Assembly (NCBI GenBank): GCA_002337925.1
Contig: DDHB01000027.1
Location: forward strand, 4,475-28,077
From: Sporomusaceae bacterium UBA1887
GTDB taxonomy: Bacteria; Bacillota; Negativicutes; Sporomusales; DSM-15969
Direction of reading: 5' to 3'
DNA: 23,603 nt
The notes under the pieces were generated by a model, which was not told where the DNA came from, made no database searches, and saw only the letters and a program-made list of their open reading frames with translations. A program made the translations under genes and the position numbers. This document shows, in pieces, positions 14,541 through 21,335 of this stretch (position 1 is its first letter; every line of letters begins with the position of its first letter).

Positions 14541-14641
14541 CTCTTATCAAGAGTGGTCGAGGGACTGGCCCGATGACACCCGGCAACCGGCGGCAATGCT
14601 TAAGGTGCTAATTCCAGCAGGATAACCCTGAGAGATGAGAG
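14541..14641 (+). promoter_or_regulatory. SAM-I (S-box) riboswitch 2
   Basis: The aptamer is nearly identical to riboswitch 1 but keeps the full consensus CTTATCAAGAG. The landmarks are AGAGTGGTCGAGGGACTGGC, GATGACACCCGGCAACCGGC, GGTGCTAATTCCAGCAGG and CCTGAGAGATGAGAG. An antiterminator of 8 pairs is visible between GAGAAAGG (14639-14646) and CCTTTCTT (14658-14665), overlapping both P1 and the terminator. High SAM should stop transcription before the DUF2292 genes and possibly the downstream sulfhydrylase. Confidence 0.97.
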
Positions 14642-14653
14642 AAAGGCGTATGT

Positions 14654-14680
14654 AACTCCTTTCTTCGGAAAGGGGTTTTT
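14654..14680 (+). terminator. SAM riboswitch 2 expression-platform terminator
   Basis: AACTCCTTTC (14654-14663) pairs with GAAAGGGGTT (14668-14677), one G-U pair, TTCG tetraloop, T-run to 14680. Confidence 0.92.
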
Positions 14681-14723
14681 CGTTGTGGTGAAGCGATAAC
14701 CGGTTAGAAATGGAGTGAGCAAT

Positions 14724-14897
14724 TTGACAAAGAATACGAATAAGCCAGCCCCTAAGAGCGAGGAAGTTATTTCCGATGAAGTGCTGGAAAAAATAGAGAA
14801 ATCCTTCAAAGGGATGCTGCATGGAACCATTACTCTTATTATCCAGGATTCGCGGGTCATTCAACTGGAAAAACACGAAAAAATAAGACTTGTTTAA
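14724..14897 (+). CDS. DUF2292 (YezD-like) small protein, copy 2
   Basis: The 57-residue protein has a Lys/Pro-rich N-terminus, a predicted helix (ISDEVLEKIEKSFKGM) and the core HGTITLIIQDSRVIQLEK. TTG 14724 is preferred because GGAG lies 8 nt upstream (TGGAGTGAG); GTG 14715 is possible but lies inside that site. It is the first gene after SAM riboswitch 2, with the same local layout as the TTG-started ACT gene after riboswitch 1. A 14-nt gap leads to copy 3. DUF2292 function is unknown. Confidence 0.78.
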   Translation: MTKNTNKPAPKSEEVISDEVLEKIEKSFKGMLHGTITLIIQDSRVIQLEKHEKIRLV

Positions 14898-14911
14898 AGG
14901 AGGCACAGGGA

Positions 14912-15118
14912 ATGGAGAAGAGTAAAGCCGAGCTGGCAGCGCCTAGCAAGAACTCCAAAAATTCCGCTGAGCTTCAGAAAATGATACTTGAGGCAATCGG
15001 CGGATTAAAATATGGTCAGGTCGTATTTGTTGTTAAAAATGGAAAAGTCGTTCAGGTGGAACGAACGGATAAAAGCCGGGTTACCGGTCTTGAAGGTATA
15101 TTTGGCGATGGAATTTAG
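14912..15118 (+). CDS. DUF2292 (YezD-like) small protein, copy 3
   Basis: The 68-residue protein begins at ATG 14912 after AAAGGAGG, the best ribosome binding site of the three copies. It has a Ser/Asn/Lys-rich N-terminus, a helix (AELQKMILEAIGGL), the core YGQVVFVVKNGKVVQVER and a short tail. It resembles copy 2 more than copy 1. It is the last gene before the MITE-like insertion, so its downstream side may once have run directly into the sulfhydrylase gene. Function unknown. Confidence 0.8.
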   Translation: MEKSKAELAAPSKNSKNSAELQKMILEAIGGLKYGQVVFVVKNGKVVQVERTDKSRVTGLEGIFGDGI

Positions 15119-15149
15119 GTCTTATTCCTGGTTGGAAGGTACGCCCTAG

Positions 15150-15308
15150 GGTGTGTCTTCAAACTAGCGGAATGGTCAATGGCGAGTGATTTTTGTGCCA
15201 GGCAAGGCAATTTTTTGCAGGAATAATGGGCCTTATTTCAAAAAAAATTAACGCAGTATGGTGCAAAAAGCACCGTCAGTGGACGTCTTGATAGTTTGAA
15301 AACACGCC
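15150..15308. mobile_element. MITE-like element with terminal inverted repeats and CTAG target duplication
   Basis: The 16-nt end GGTGTGTCTTCAAACT (15150-15165) is the inverted complement, 14 of 16 matching, of AGTTTGAAAACACGCC (15293-15308). Both ends are bordered by CTAG (15146-15149 and 15309-15312), a 4-bp direct duplication of the YTAR kind I associate with the IS5 family. The 159-bp body has no open frame of note and contains a small GTGC/GCAC hairpin at 15261-15273. It is too short to encode a transposase, so it would need one in trans. The flanking 30-70 nt on either side hold nothing else I can identify. Confidence 0.78.
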
Positions 15309-15378
15309 CTAGGCCGATCAGTAAACTGAAGGCTCTAAATAAAAGTTATCAGTTACAATATTGGGAGGAGAATGAACG

Positions 15379-16665
15379 ATGACATTACCAGAAAACTTAC
15401 GTTTAGCGTCTTTAGCAGTCCATGGAGGACAAGAGCCTGATCCGACAACCGGTTCGAGAGCAGTACCTATTTATCAGACAACCTCTTATAATTTCAGAGA
15501 CAGCGAGCATGCGGCAAACTTGTTTGGCTTAAAGGAATTTGGCAACATATATACGCGGATCATGAATCCGACAACCGATGTCCTGGAGAAACGCATTGCT
15601 GCTCTAGAGGGCGGAGTGGGAGCTTTAGCCTTTGCCTCCGGTCATGCAGCCATTAGCGCGGCAATATTCAATATTGCCCAGGCCGGTGATGAGATCGTCA
15701 GTTCAGCCAGTCTATATGGCGGTACTTACAACATGTTTGCCTATACATTGCCACGGCTGGGTATTAAGGTACATTTTGTAGACTCAAGTGATCCGGAAAA
15801 TTTCCGCAAAGCGATTACTCCGAATACAAAAGCTATTTATGCCGAAACAATCGGCAATCCTAAGATTGACGTGCTGGATATTGAAAAAGTTGCGGCAGTT
15901 GCCCATGAGAATGGCATACCGCTGATTATTGACAGCACGTTTGCTACACCTTATCTGTGCAGACCGATTGAATTTGGAGCAGATATTGTCGTCCACTCGG
16001 CTACTAAATTTATTGGTGGCCATGGTACCTCCATGGGCGGCTTGGTCATCGATGGTGGTAAGTTTGACTGGAATAACGGCAAATTCCCACTGCTAAGCGA
16101 ACCTGATCCGAGCTATCATGGCATCCGTTATACGGAAGCACTGGGGGCATTAGCTTATATCATCCGCCTGCGGGTACAGGTACTGCGCGACTTAGGAGCT
16201 TGCTTAAGCCCGTTCAACAGCTTCCAGTTCCTGCAGGGTCTGGAGACGCTGCACCTCAGGTTAAAGCGTCATAGCGAAACGGCGTTAGCGGTAGCCAAAT
16301 ACCTGGAAGCACATGAACAGGTATCGTGGGTTAGCTATCCTGGTTTGCCTGGACATACGGACTATGCGCTGGCCCAGAAATATCTACCCGAGGGAGCAGG
16401 GGCTATCCTTACCTTCGGCATTAAAGGCGGCTTAGCAGCCGGGAAGAAATTTATTGATTCCTTGCGGCTCTTCTCACTGCTTGCCAATGTTGGCGATGCC
16501 AAATCGCTTGTCATTCATCCGGCAAGTACGACTCACTCTCAATTAACTTCAGAACAGCGTAGTGCTGCAGGGGCACCTGACGATATGGTAAGACTGTCGC
16601 TTGGTCTCGAAGATGCCGCTGATTTGATTGAGGATCTGGAGCAGGCGCTCGCAGCTACCAGGTAA
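15379..16665 (+). CDS. metY: O-acetylhomoserine sulfhydrylase (aminocarboxypropyltransferase)
   Basis: The enzyme joins O-acetylhomoserine with sulfide to give homocysteine, or with methanethiol to give methionine, using PLP. The 428-residue length is typical of MetY-type enzymes and longer than MetB/MetC (about 380-400). Motifs are SLAVHGGQEPDPTTGSRAVP at the N-terminus, IYTRIMNPT, FASGHAAISAA, and the PLP lysine K210 in HSATKFIGGHG, with the C-terminal IHPASTTHSQL. ATG 15379 follows GGGAGGAGAATG. No separate SAM riboswitch precedes it; it may be read from riboswitch 2 across the MITE, since no terminator is evident between. Sulfide for the reaction could come from the sulfite reductase encoded upstream in the window. 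Confidence 0.93.
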   Translation: MTLPENLRLASLAVHGGQEPDPTTGSRAVPIYQTTSYNFRDSEHAANLFGLKEFGNIYTRIMNPTTDVLEKRIAALEGGVGALAFASGHAAISAAIFNIAQAGDEIVSSASLYGGTYNMFAYTLPRLGIKVHFVDSSDPENFRKAITPNTKAIYAETIGNPKIDVLDIEKVAAVAHENGIPLIIDSTFATPYLCRPIEFGADIVVHSATKFIGGHGTSMGGLVIDGGKFDWNNGKFPLLSEPDPSYHGIRYTEALGALAYIIRLRVQVLRDLGACLSPFNSFQFLQGLETLHLRLKRHSETALAVAKYLEAHEQVSWVSYPGLPGHTDYALAQKYLPEGAGAILTFGIKGGLAAGKKFIDSLRLFSLLANVGDAKSLVIHPASTTHSQLTSEQRSAAGAPDDMVRLSLGLEDAADLIEDLEQALAATR

Positions 16666-16683
16666 TAATAGAAAATAACAGAT

Positions 16684-16718
16684 AGCCGGGCTGCTGACAG
16701 AGGCAGCCCGGCTTTTTT
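16684..16718 (+). terminator. intrinsic terminator after the sulfhydrylase
   Basis: An 11-bp perfect stem AGCCGGGCTGC (16684-16694) with GCAGCCCGGCT (16703-16713), followed by six T. It closes the methionine locus. Confidence 0.93.
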
Positions 16719-16829
16719 CTGGTTAAATTACAAGTCTGTAACAGGAATTTGCTCCGGCAACCACGAAAATATAATGGTAAATACAATGTACTACATTGGT
16801 TTTACGGACATATAATGGGGGAATCAACC

Positions 16830-17660
16830 ATGTTACAATTAGATAAGAAACTTGCTGCATTGCTGCAGCTTTTACAGGAATTAGAGAGCTCGGTTATTGG
16901 TTTTTCCGGAGGTGTGGACAGCACTTTTCTGGCGGCTGCAGCTTACCGGGCACAGGGAGATAAGGCGGTAGCAATAACGGCCTGCTCCGATACCCTGCCG
17001 GAAAGTGAGCTGAAAGAGGCCGAGGCGACTGCCTGCCACATTGGAATCCGTCATCTTGTGCTGACTATCAGTGAGCTGGACAGTCCTGACTTTGTAGAGA
17101 ATACCAACCAACGCTGTTATTTTTGTAAAAAAACACGTTTTGGAGCTTTAGCAGAGTGGGCTAAAAACCAGGGGATTAAGTGGGTCTTAGACGGCTCCAA
17201 TGCCGATGATGTTTCTGATTACCGCCCGGGCTTAAGAGCAATCGGTGAGCTAGGCCAAGTGCGCAGCCCGCTGCTGGAAGTTGGTCTTACAAAAGCAGAA
17301 ATCAGAGAATTGTCGGCCGCCTGGAATTTGCCGACCTGGAATAAGCTGAGCGCAGCCTGTCTTTCTTCCCGGGTTGCCTATGGGTTAGCTATAACCTCGG
17401 AAAAATTAGCGCAAATTGAGCAGGCGGAGGAATTCTTAAAGCCTCTTACCACCGGACAGGTACGGGTACGCCATCATGGGGATATCGCCCGTATTGAAGT
17501 GGCTCCCCAGGATATAGCTGTATTGGCACTGCCGGAAACGGCACAAGCCATCAGTACTTACTTTAAGGAACTGGGCTTTACGTTTGTCACGCTTGATTTG
17601 ACTGGTTACCGTACGGGCAGCATGAATGAAATTCTTCCTCAGGCAAACAGCAACTTATGA
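16830..17660 (+). CDS. larE: LarE, sulfur transferase for the nickel-pincer nucleotide cofactor
   Basis: LarE inserts sulfur into the pyridinium biscarboxylate precursor of the nickel-pincer nucleotide used by lactate racemase and related LarA enzymes. The 276-residue protein has the PP-loop FSGGVDSTF (residues 25-33) that adenylates the substrate carboxylate, and C177 in AACLSSRVAYG at the sulfur-donor position. It also has C96 and C99 (RCYFCKK), giving the three-Cys pattern of LarE proteins that bind a [4Fe-4S] cluster rather than sacrificing a single cysteine. ATG 16830 is chosen because GGGGGA lies 7 nt upstream; the frame is open back to 16749 but lacks a site there. TATAAT-like boxes at 16770 and 16811 lack good -35 partners. 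No larA, larB or larC is in the window. hydE follows after 16 nt. Confidence 0.9.
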   Translation: MLQLDKKLAALLQLLQELESSVIGFSGGVDSTFLAAAAYRAQGDKAVAITACSDTLPESELKEAEATACHIGIRHLVLTISELDSPDFVENTNQRCYFCKKTRFGALAEWAKNQGIKWVLDGSNADDVSDYRPGLRAIGELGQVRSPLLEVGLTKAEIRELSAAWNLPTWNKLSAACLSSRVAYGLAITSEKLAQIEQAEEFLKPLTTGQVRVRHHGDIARIEVAPQDIAVLALPETAQAISTYFKELGFTFVTLDLTGYRTGSMNEILPQANSNL

Positions 17661-17676
17661 TGTGCGGAGGTGTTTT

Positions 17677-18711
17677 ATGCTAAAGGCTATTCATAAAGCG
17701 GCAGCTACTCACAGTCTGGAAAAAGAAGAGATTGTTCAATTGCTTCAGACGACGGATTGCGATAGTCTGCTCTTTGAAACGGCTGATTCGCTGCGGGAAA
17801 AATACGTGGGCAATTTTGTTCACTTGCGGGGACTTATTGAATTCTCGAATATTTGCAAACAGAATTGTCTCTACTGTGGTTTGCGGCGAGAGAACCACAA
17901 TGTGCAAAGATATCGCCTTACAACAGAAGAAATTCTCGATTTTGCCGGCAAAGCCCGCTCTTACGGCTACCGGACAGTAGTTCTGCAATCGGGTGAAGAT
18001 GATTATTTTACAGTCGATAAAATGCAGTATATTATTCGTAAGATAAAAGAACTTGATTTGGCAATCACCTTGAGTGTAGGTGAAAAATCCACTTCTGAGT
18101 ATTCTGCGTACAAGGAAGCCGGGGCAGACCGATATTTGCTCAGAATTGAAACAACAGACAGAACTCTCTATGAGCGGCTTGATCCTGGCATGAGTTTTGT
18201 CAACAGGATGCGCTGTCTGCAGGATTTAAAGGCGCTCGGCTATGAGGTGGGAACAGGCTCTCTCGTAGGATTGCCGGGGCAGACGGTAGAATCACTTGCT
18301 GATGATATTCTCTTTTTTAAGCAGTTAAATGCGGATATGATCGGGATTGGACCGTTTATTCCTAATCCTGACACTCCCTTAGCGGCGGCGTCTGGTGGTT
18401 CCTTTGAAATGAGTTTGAAGGTCATGGCAATTACCCGCCTGCTGCTGCCGGACATTAATATCCCCGCTACTACAGCGATGGAGACGCTTAACCGCCAGGG
18501 CCGTGTAATCGCGCTGCAAAGCGGTGCTAATGTTGTGATGCCGAATGTTACGGAAGGGGATTACCGCAAGTTTTATGCTCTTTATCCGGGAAAAATCTGT
18601 ATTAATGATACTCCTGCTCATTGCCGCGGCTGTATTACCGGTAAGATAACGGCTATTGGGCGATCCATTTCCGAAGACTACGGATTTAGAGGTAAATGCT
18701 GTCCTTTATAG
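17677..18711 (+). CDS. hydE: [FeFe]-hydrogenase H-cluster radical SAM maturase HydE
   Basis: HydE is a radical SAM enzyme that acts in building the diiron subcluster of [FeFe] hydrogenase. The 344-residue protein carries the radical SAM motif ICKQNCLYCGLR with C60, C64 and C67, and the family-typical RRENHNVQRYRLT. A second cysteine set, C308, C316 and C319 (CINDTPAHCRGC), matches the C-x7-C-x2-C accessory cluster site of Thermotoga maritima HydE with an offset of 3. Other landmarks are GTGSLVGLPGQT and GPFIPNPDTPL. The frame is open from 17626, inside larE, but ATG 17677 follows CGGAGGTG. hydF, hydG and the hydrogenase are not in the window. Pairing with larE puts two metal-cofactor genes on one likely transcript. 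Confidence 0.93.
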   Translation: MLKAIHKAAATHSLEKEEIVQLLQTTDCDSLLFETADSLREKYVGNFVHLRGLIEFSNICKQNCLYCGLRRENHNVQRYRLTTEEILDFAGKARSYGYRTVVLQSGEDDYFTVDKMQYIIRKIKELDLAITLSVGEKSTSEYSAYKEAGADRYLLRIETTDRTLYERLDPGMSFVNRMRCLQDLKALGYEVGTGSLVGLPGQTVESLADDILFFKQLNADMIGIGPFIPNPDTPLAAASGGSFEMSLKVMAITRLLLPDINIPATTAMETLNRQGRVIALQSGANVVMPNVTEGDYRKFYALYPGKICINDTPAHCRGCITGKITAIGRSISEDYGFRGKCCPL

Positions 18712-18718
18712 TGTTTAT

Positions 18719-18745
18719 AACCCTGCTGAAATGCGGGGTTTTTTT
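18719..18745 (+). terminator. intrinsic terminator after hydE
   Basis: AACCCTGC (18719-18726) pairs with GCGGGGTT (18733-18740), one G-U pair, followed by a run of seven T (18739-18745). Confidence 0.85.
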
Positions 18746-18774
18746 ATATAATCTGACAATATAGAAAGTTAATA

Positions 18775-18803
18775 TTTTCACAAATAGAATAATATGTTAC
18801 AAT
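18775..18803 (+). promoter_or_regulatory. candidate promoter of the CoA-transferase operon
   Basis: TTTTCA (18775-18780) and TACAAT (18798-18803) are separated by 17 nt. The leader to the first gene is about 120 nt and contains a 7-bp hairpin (CAGCTGC 18867-18873 with GCGGCTG 18881-18887) without a T-run. Confidence 0.45.
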
Positions 18804-18931
18804 AAAGAGGTAATAATTTCCACATCGTACCCCCAATAGTGAGGAACTTGCACCCAAAGCCCCTTACAGCTGCCTGATAAGCGGCTGCTTGGAGATAGAT
18901 AACACCATCACAGGTAAAGGGAGAGGGGAAT

Positions 18932-19648
18932 ATGAACAAGATTACCGAACTGGACAAGGTGATTGCCAGAGTGAACGATGGAGCAACCATTATGATTGGT
19001 GGTTTTCTCGGCATCGGATCTCCGCTCAAGTGCATTGAGAAACTGGTAGAAAAAGGGGCAAAGGAGCTTACGCTCATCGCCGTTACCAATGCGTATCCCG
19101 GTGGAGGCTTTGATTTGGCCCCCTTGTTTAAAAACCGGCAGGTGAAAAAGTTTATTACAGCTCATACGGGTACCTGCCCGGAAGCTCTTGAAGTGTATAA
19201 GAGCGGTGACTTGGAAATCGAGTTTTATCCGATGGGATCATGGATTGAAAAAATTCGTGCTGCCGGATCAGGTCTGGGGGCGGTAGTGACTCCAATCGGT
19301 GTGGGCACTTTAGTTGAAAAGGGCAAGCAGAAATTAACCATTGATGGAAAAGAATACTTGTTAGAATTACCGCTTAAGGCCGATTTCGCTTTTATCAAAG
19401 GGTATCGTGCCGATAGGCTGGGTAATGTTGAATATCGCGGAGTTTCACTAAACAGCAATCCTATTGTCGCCATGGCGGCTGATTATACAGTGGCTGAAGT
19501 AAATGAAATCGTGGAAGTTGGCGCTATTGAGCCTATCCGAGTGGGAACACCGGGGATATTTGTCAAAGCTGTAATTCAGGGATATGCCTTCGAAGAGCAT
19601 CAGCGGATTTATGAAGATCTGTGGATGCGTACTGGCCGTTTAGCGTAA
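18932..19648 (+). CDS. atoD: CoA transferase subunit A (AtoD-like)
   Basis: The alpha subunit of a class I CoA transferase moves CoA between short-chain acyl-CoA and a free acid such as acetate, butyrate or acetoacetate. The 238-residue protein has the nucleotide-binding-like GATIMIGGFLGIGSP near residues 18-32, a central GAGLG-like turn (AGSGLGAVVTPIGVGT) and the C-terminal AADYTVAEVNEIVE typical of AtoD/ScoA subunits. ATG 18932 follows GAGAGGGGA. The catalytic Glu is in the B subunit, encoded next with a 28-nt gap. The exact acid pair cannot be read from sequence; the dehydrogenase and crotonase downstream suggest C4 acids. Confidence 0.9.
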   Translation: MNKITELDKVIARVNDGATIMIGGFLGIGSPLKCIEKLVEKGAKELTLIAVTNAYPGGGFDLAPLFKNRQVKKFITAHTGTCPEALEVYKSGDLEIEFYPMGSWIEKIRAAGSGLGAVVTPIGVGTLVEKGKQKLTIDGKEYLLELPLKADFAFIKGYRADRLGNVEYRGVSLNSNPIVAMAADYTVAEVNEIVEVGAIEPIRVGTPGIFVKAVIQGYAFEEHQRIYEDLWMRTGRLA

Positions 19649-19676
19649 ATTTGTGCCAAAAAAAGGAGGGTATATG

Positions 19677-20372
19677 ATGGATTATAGAGAAATGATAGCT
19701 CGTAGAGCAGCTTTGGAATTAAAAGACGGTGAAGTGGTTAACTTAGGATTTGGCATGCCGACGGCTGTTGCCAACTATATTCCTGCAGGGATAGATGTTA
19801 TTCTTCAGTCTGAGAATGGCTGCCTGCTTTTCGGGCCGACGCCAAAGCGGGGACAGCAGGATGCTGATAATGGCAATGCCGGTGGTCAGCCGATTACGCT
19901 GCAGCCGGGAGCCGCAATTTTTGATTTATCAACGTCCTTCGGCATTATTCGGGGAGGTCACGTAGATACTACTATCTTAGGAGCTCTTGAAGTGGATCAG
20001 CAAGGCAATATTGCCAACTGGGCTATGCCGGTGGCTCCAGGGAAATATTCGCCCGGTATGGGCGGAGCAATGGATCTGGTGGGCGGAGCCCGCAAGGTAG
20101 TCGCTACCTTGCAGCATAATGATAAAAAAGGAGCCTCCAAGGTACTGAAAGAGTGTCTGCTGCCACTGACTGGCAAAGGCGTAGTTAATGTCATCATTAC
20201 GGATAAAGCTGTTTTTTCTGCCAGCCCGGCAGGCTTAGTTCTCCGGGAGATCGCTGCAGGCTTTACCGTAGAGGATATCCGCAGCTTGACGGAAGCGGAT
20301 TTTACCGTTGCCGATGATCTTGCAGAGTACAGGCTGGGATTTTCGCAAGAGGCAGCTGCTGCGAAAGAGTAA
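19677..20372 (+). CDS. atoA: CoA transferase subunit B (AtoA-like)
   Basis: The beta subunit carries the catalytic glutamate that forms the glutamyl-CoA thioester: E46 in the expected SENG motif (LQSENGCLLFGP). Other family features are LGFGMPTAVANYIP, a GGHVDTTILGALEVD segment and GKYSPGMGGAMDLVGGARKV, all standard for this subunit. Start codon choice: the frame is open from GTG 19653 but AAAGGAGGG sits at 19662-19670, so ATG 19674 or, with better spacing, ATG 19677 is the start; 231 residues with the latter. It pairs with the A subunit and precedes the 3-hydroxybutyryl-CoA dehydrogenase by 83 nt. Confidence 0.92.
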   Translation: MDYREMIARRAALELKDGEVVNLGFGMPTAVANYIPAGIDVILQSENGCLLFGPTPKRGQQDADNGNAGGQPITLQPGAAIFDLSTSFGIIRGGHVDTTILGALEVDQQGNIANWAMPVAPGKYSPGMGGAMDLVGGARKVVATLQHNDKKGASKVLKECLLPLTGKGVVNVIITDKAVFSASPAGLVLREIAAGFTVEDIRSLTEADFTVADDLAEYRLGFSQEAAAAKE

Positions 20373-20373
20373 T

Positions 20374-20420
20374 AAACATGTGACAGGACAAGTGCTTTTG
20401 CCGGCCCTGCCGTCATGTTT
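20374..20420 (+). promoter_or_regulatory. imperfect hairpin between atoA-like and the dehydrogenase gene
   Basis: AAACATG (20374-20380) pairs with CATGTTT (20414-20420), with partial inner pairing, but no proper T-run follows. It may be a processing or weak termination site that lowers downstream expression; the downstream genes could also have their own start. Confidence 0.3.
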
Positions 20421-20455
20421 TATATACTAAAAGAAAAGAAAGGGGAATAAAACAC

Positions 20456-21313
20456 ATGGAATTTAAAAAAGCACTTATTATTGGTGCAGGACAAATGGGC
20501 AGTGGCATTGCCCAGGTAATGGCTCAGGGAGGGCTTCAGGTAATTCTTCGTGATATTAAAGAAGATTTCGTTAAAAAAGGCATTGCCGGTATAGAAAAAA
20601 ACCTGACTAAATCAGTAGAAAAAGGTAAGCTGGCTGCTGAAGAAAAAACTGCTATTATGGGTCGTATCCAAGGCGTTGTTGATTTGGATGCAGCAGCCTG
20701 CGATGTTGATCTGGTTGTTGAAGCGGCAATCGAAAATATGGAAATTAAGAAAACGATTTTCCAACAGCTTGATCAGCAGTGCCCTGCTCATACTATCTTT
20801 GCTACGAATACCTCGTCGCTGCCTGTAACCGCCATTGGCGCATTAACCAAACGGGCTGATAAGGTCATTGGCATGCATTTCTTTAATCCTGCTCCCGTTA
20901 TGAAACTGGTGGAAGTCATCAATGGACTTGCTACAAGTGAGGAAACTTTTGCTGCTGTAAAAGCCCTGGCAGAAGGACTCGGCAAATCACCTGTTAAAGT
21001 ATCTGATTTCCCCGGCTTTGTGGGCAACCGGATCATGATTCCTATGATCAATGAAGCAGTTTTCACTTTGATGGAAGGTGTAGCAAGCGCCGAAGATATT
21101 GATACCGTTGCTAAGCTGGGCTTTAATCATCCGATGGGACCACTGGCACTGTCTGACCTAATCGGCAACGACACTGTGCTGTATATAATGGAAGTACTTT
21201 ATGATGGTTATGGTGACCCCAAATACCGTCCTTGCCCGCTGCTCAAGAAAATGGTTCAGGCCGGTTATCTGGGACGCAAAACAGGTAAAGGGTTCTACGA
21301 CTATAATAAATAA
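20456..21313 (+). CDS. hbd: 3-hydroxybutyryl-CoA dehydrogenase
   Basis: The enzyme interconverts acetoacetyl-CoA and 3-hydroxybutyryl-CoA with NAD(P)H. The 285-residue length is typical of the single-function bacterial enzyme. An N-terminal Rossmann motif GAGQMGSGIAQ occupies residues 10-20, the catalytic His141 is in GMHFFNPAPVMKLVEV, and the C-terminal helical domain has FVGNRIMIPMINEA and GFNHPMGPLALSDLIG. ATG 20456 follows GAAAGGGGAA. With crotonase 22 nt downstream it links acetoacetyl-CoA to crotonyl-CoA. No thiolase or butyryl-CoA dehydrogenase is in the window, so whether flux runs to butyrate or from it is open. Confidence 0.95.
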   Translation: MEFKKALIIGAGQMGSGIAQVMAQGGLQVILRDIKEDFVKKGIAGIEKNLTKSVEKGKLAAEEKTAIMGRIQGVVDLDAAACDVDLVVEAAIENMEIKKTIFQQLDQQCPAHTIFATNTSSLPVTAIGALTKRADKVIGMHFFNPAPVMKLVEVINGLATSEETFAAVKALAEGLGKSPVKVSDFPGFVGNRIMIPMINEAVFTLMEGVASAEDIDTVAKLGFNHPMGPLALSDLIGNDTVLYIMEVLYDGYGDPKYRPCPLLKKMVQAGYLGRKTGKGFYDYNK

Positions 21314-21335
21314 AAACGAATAGGCGGTGGAATGT

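Noticed and set aside
15119..15378. A further small gene in the gap before metY
   Set aside because: No frame with a ribosome binding site is present; the gap is explained by the inverted-repeat element.
16811..16816. Perfect TATAAT just before larE as a promoter
   Set aside because: No -35 element lies 16-18 nt upstream, and it sits within 20 nt of the start codon next to the ribosome binding site; probably chance.
19997..20416. Minus-strand open frame of 139 codons opposite the CoA transferase B gene
   Set aside because: Antisense shadow, Ser/Ala/Pro-rich, no ribosome binding site or domain.
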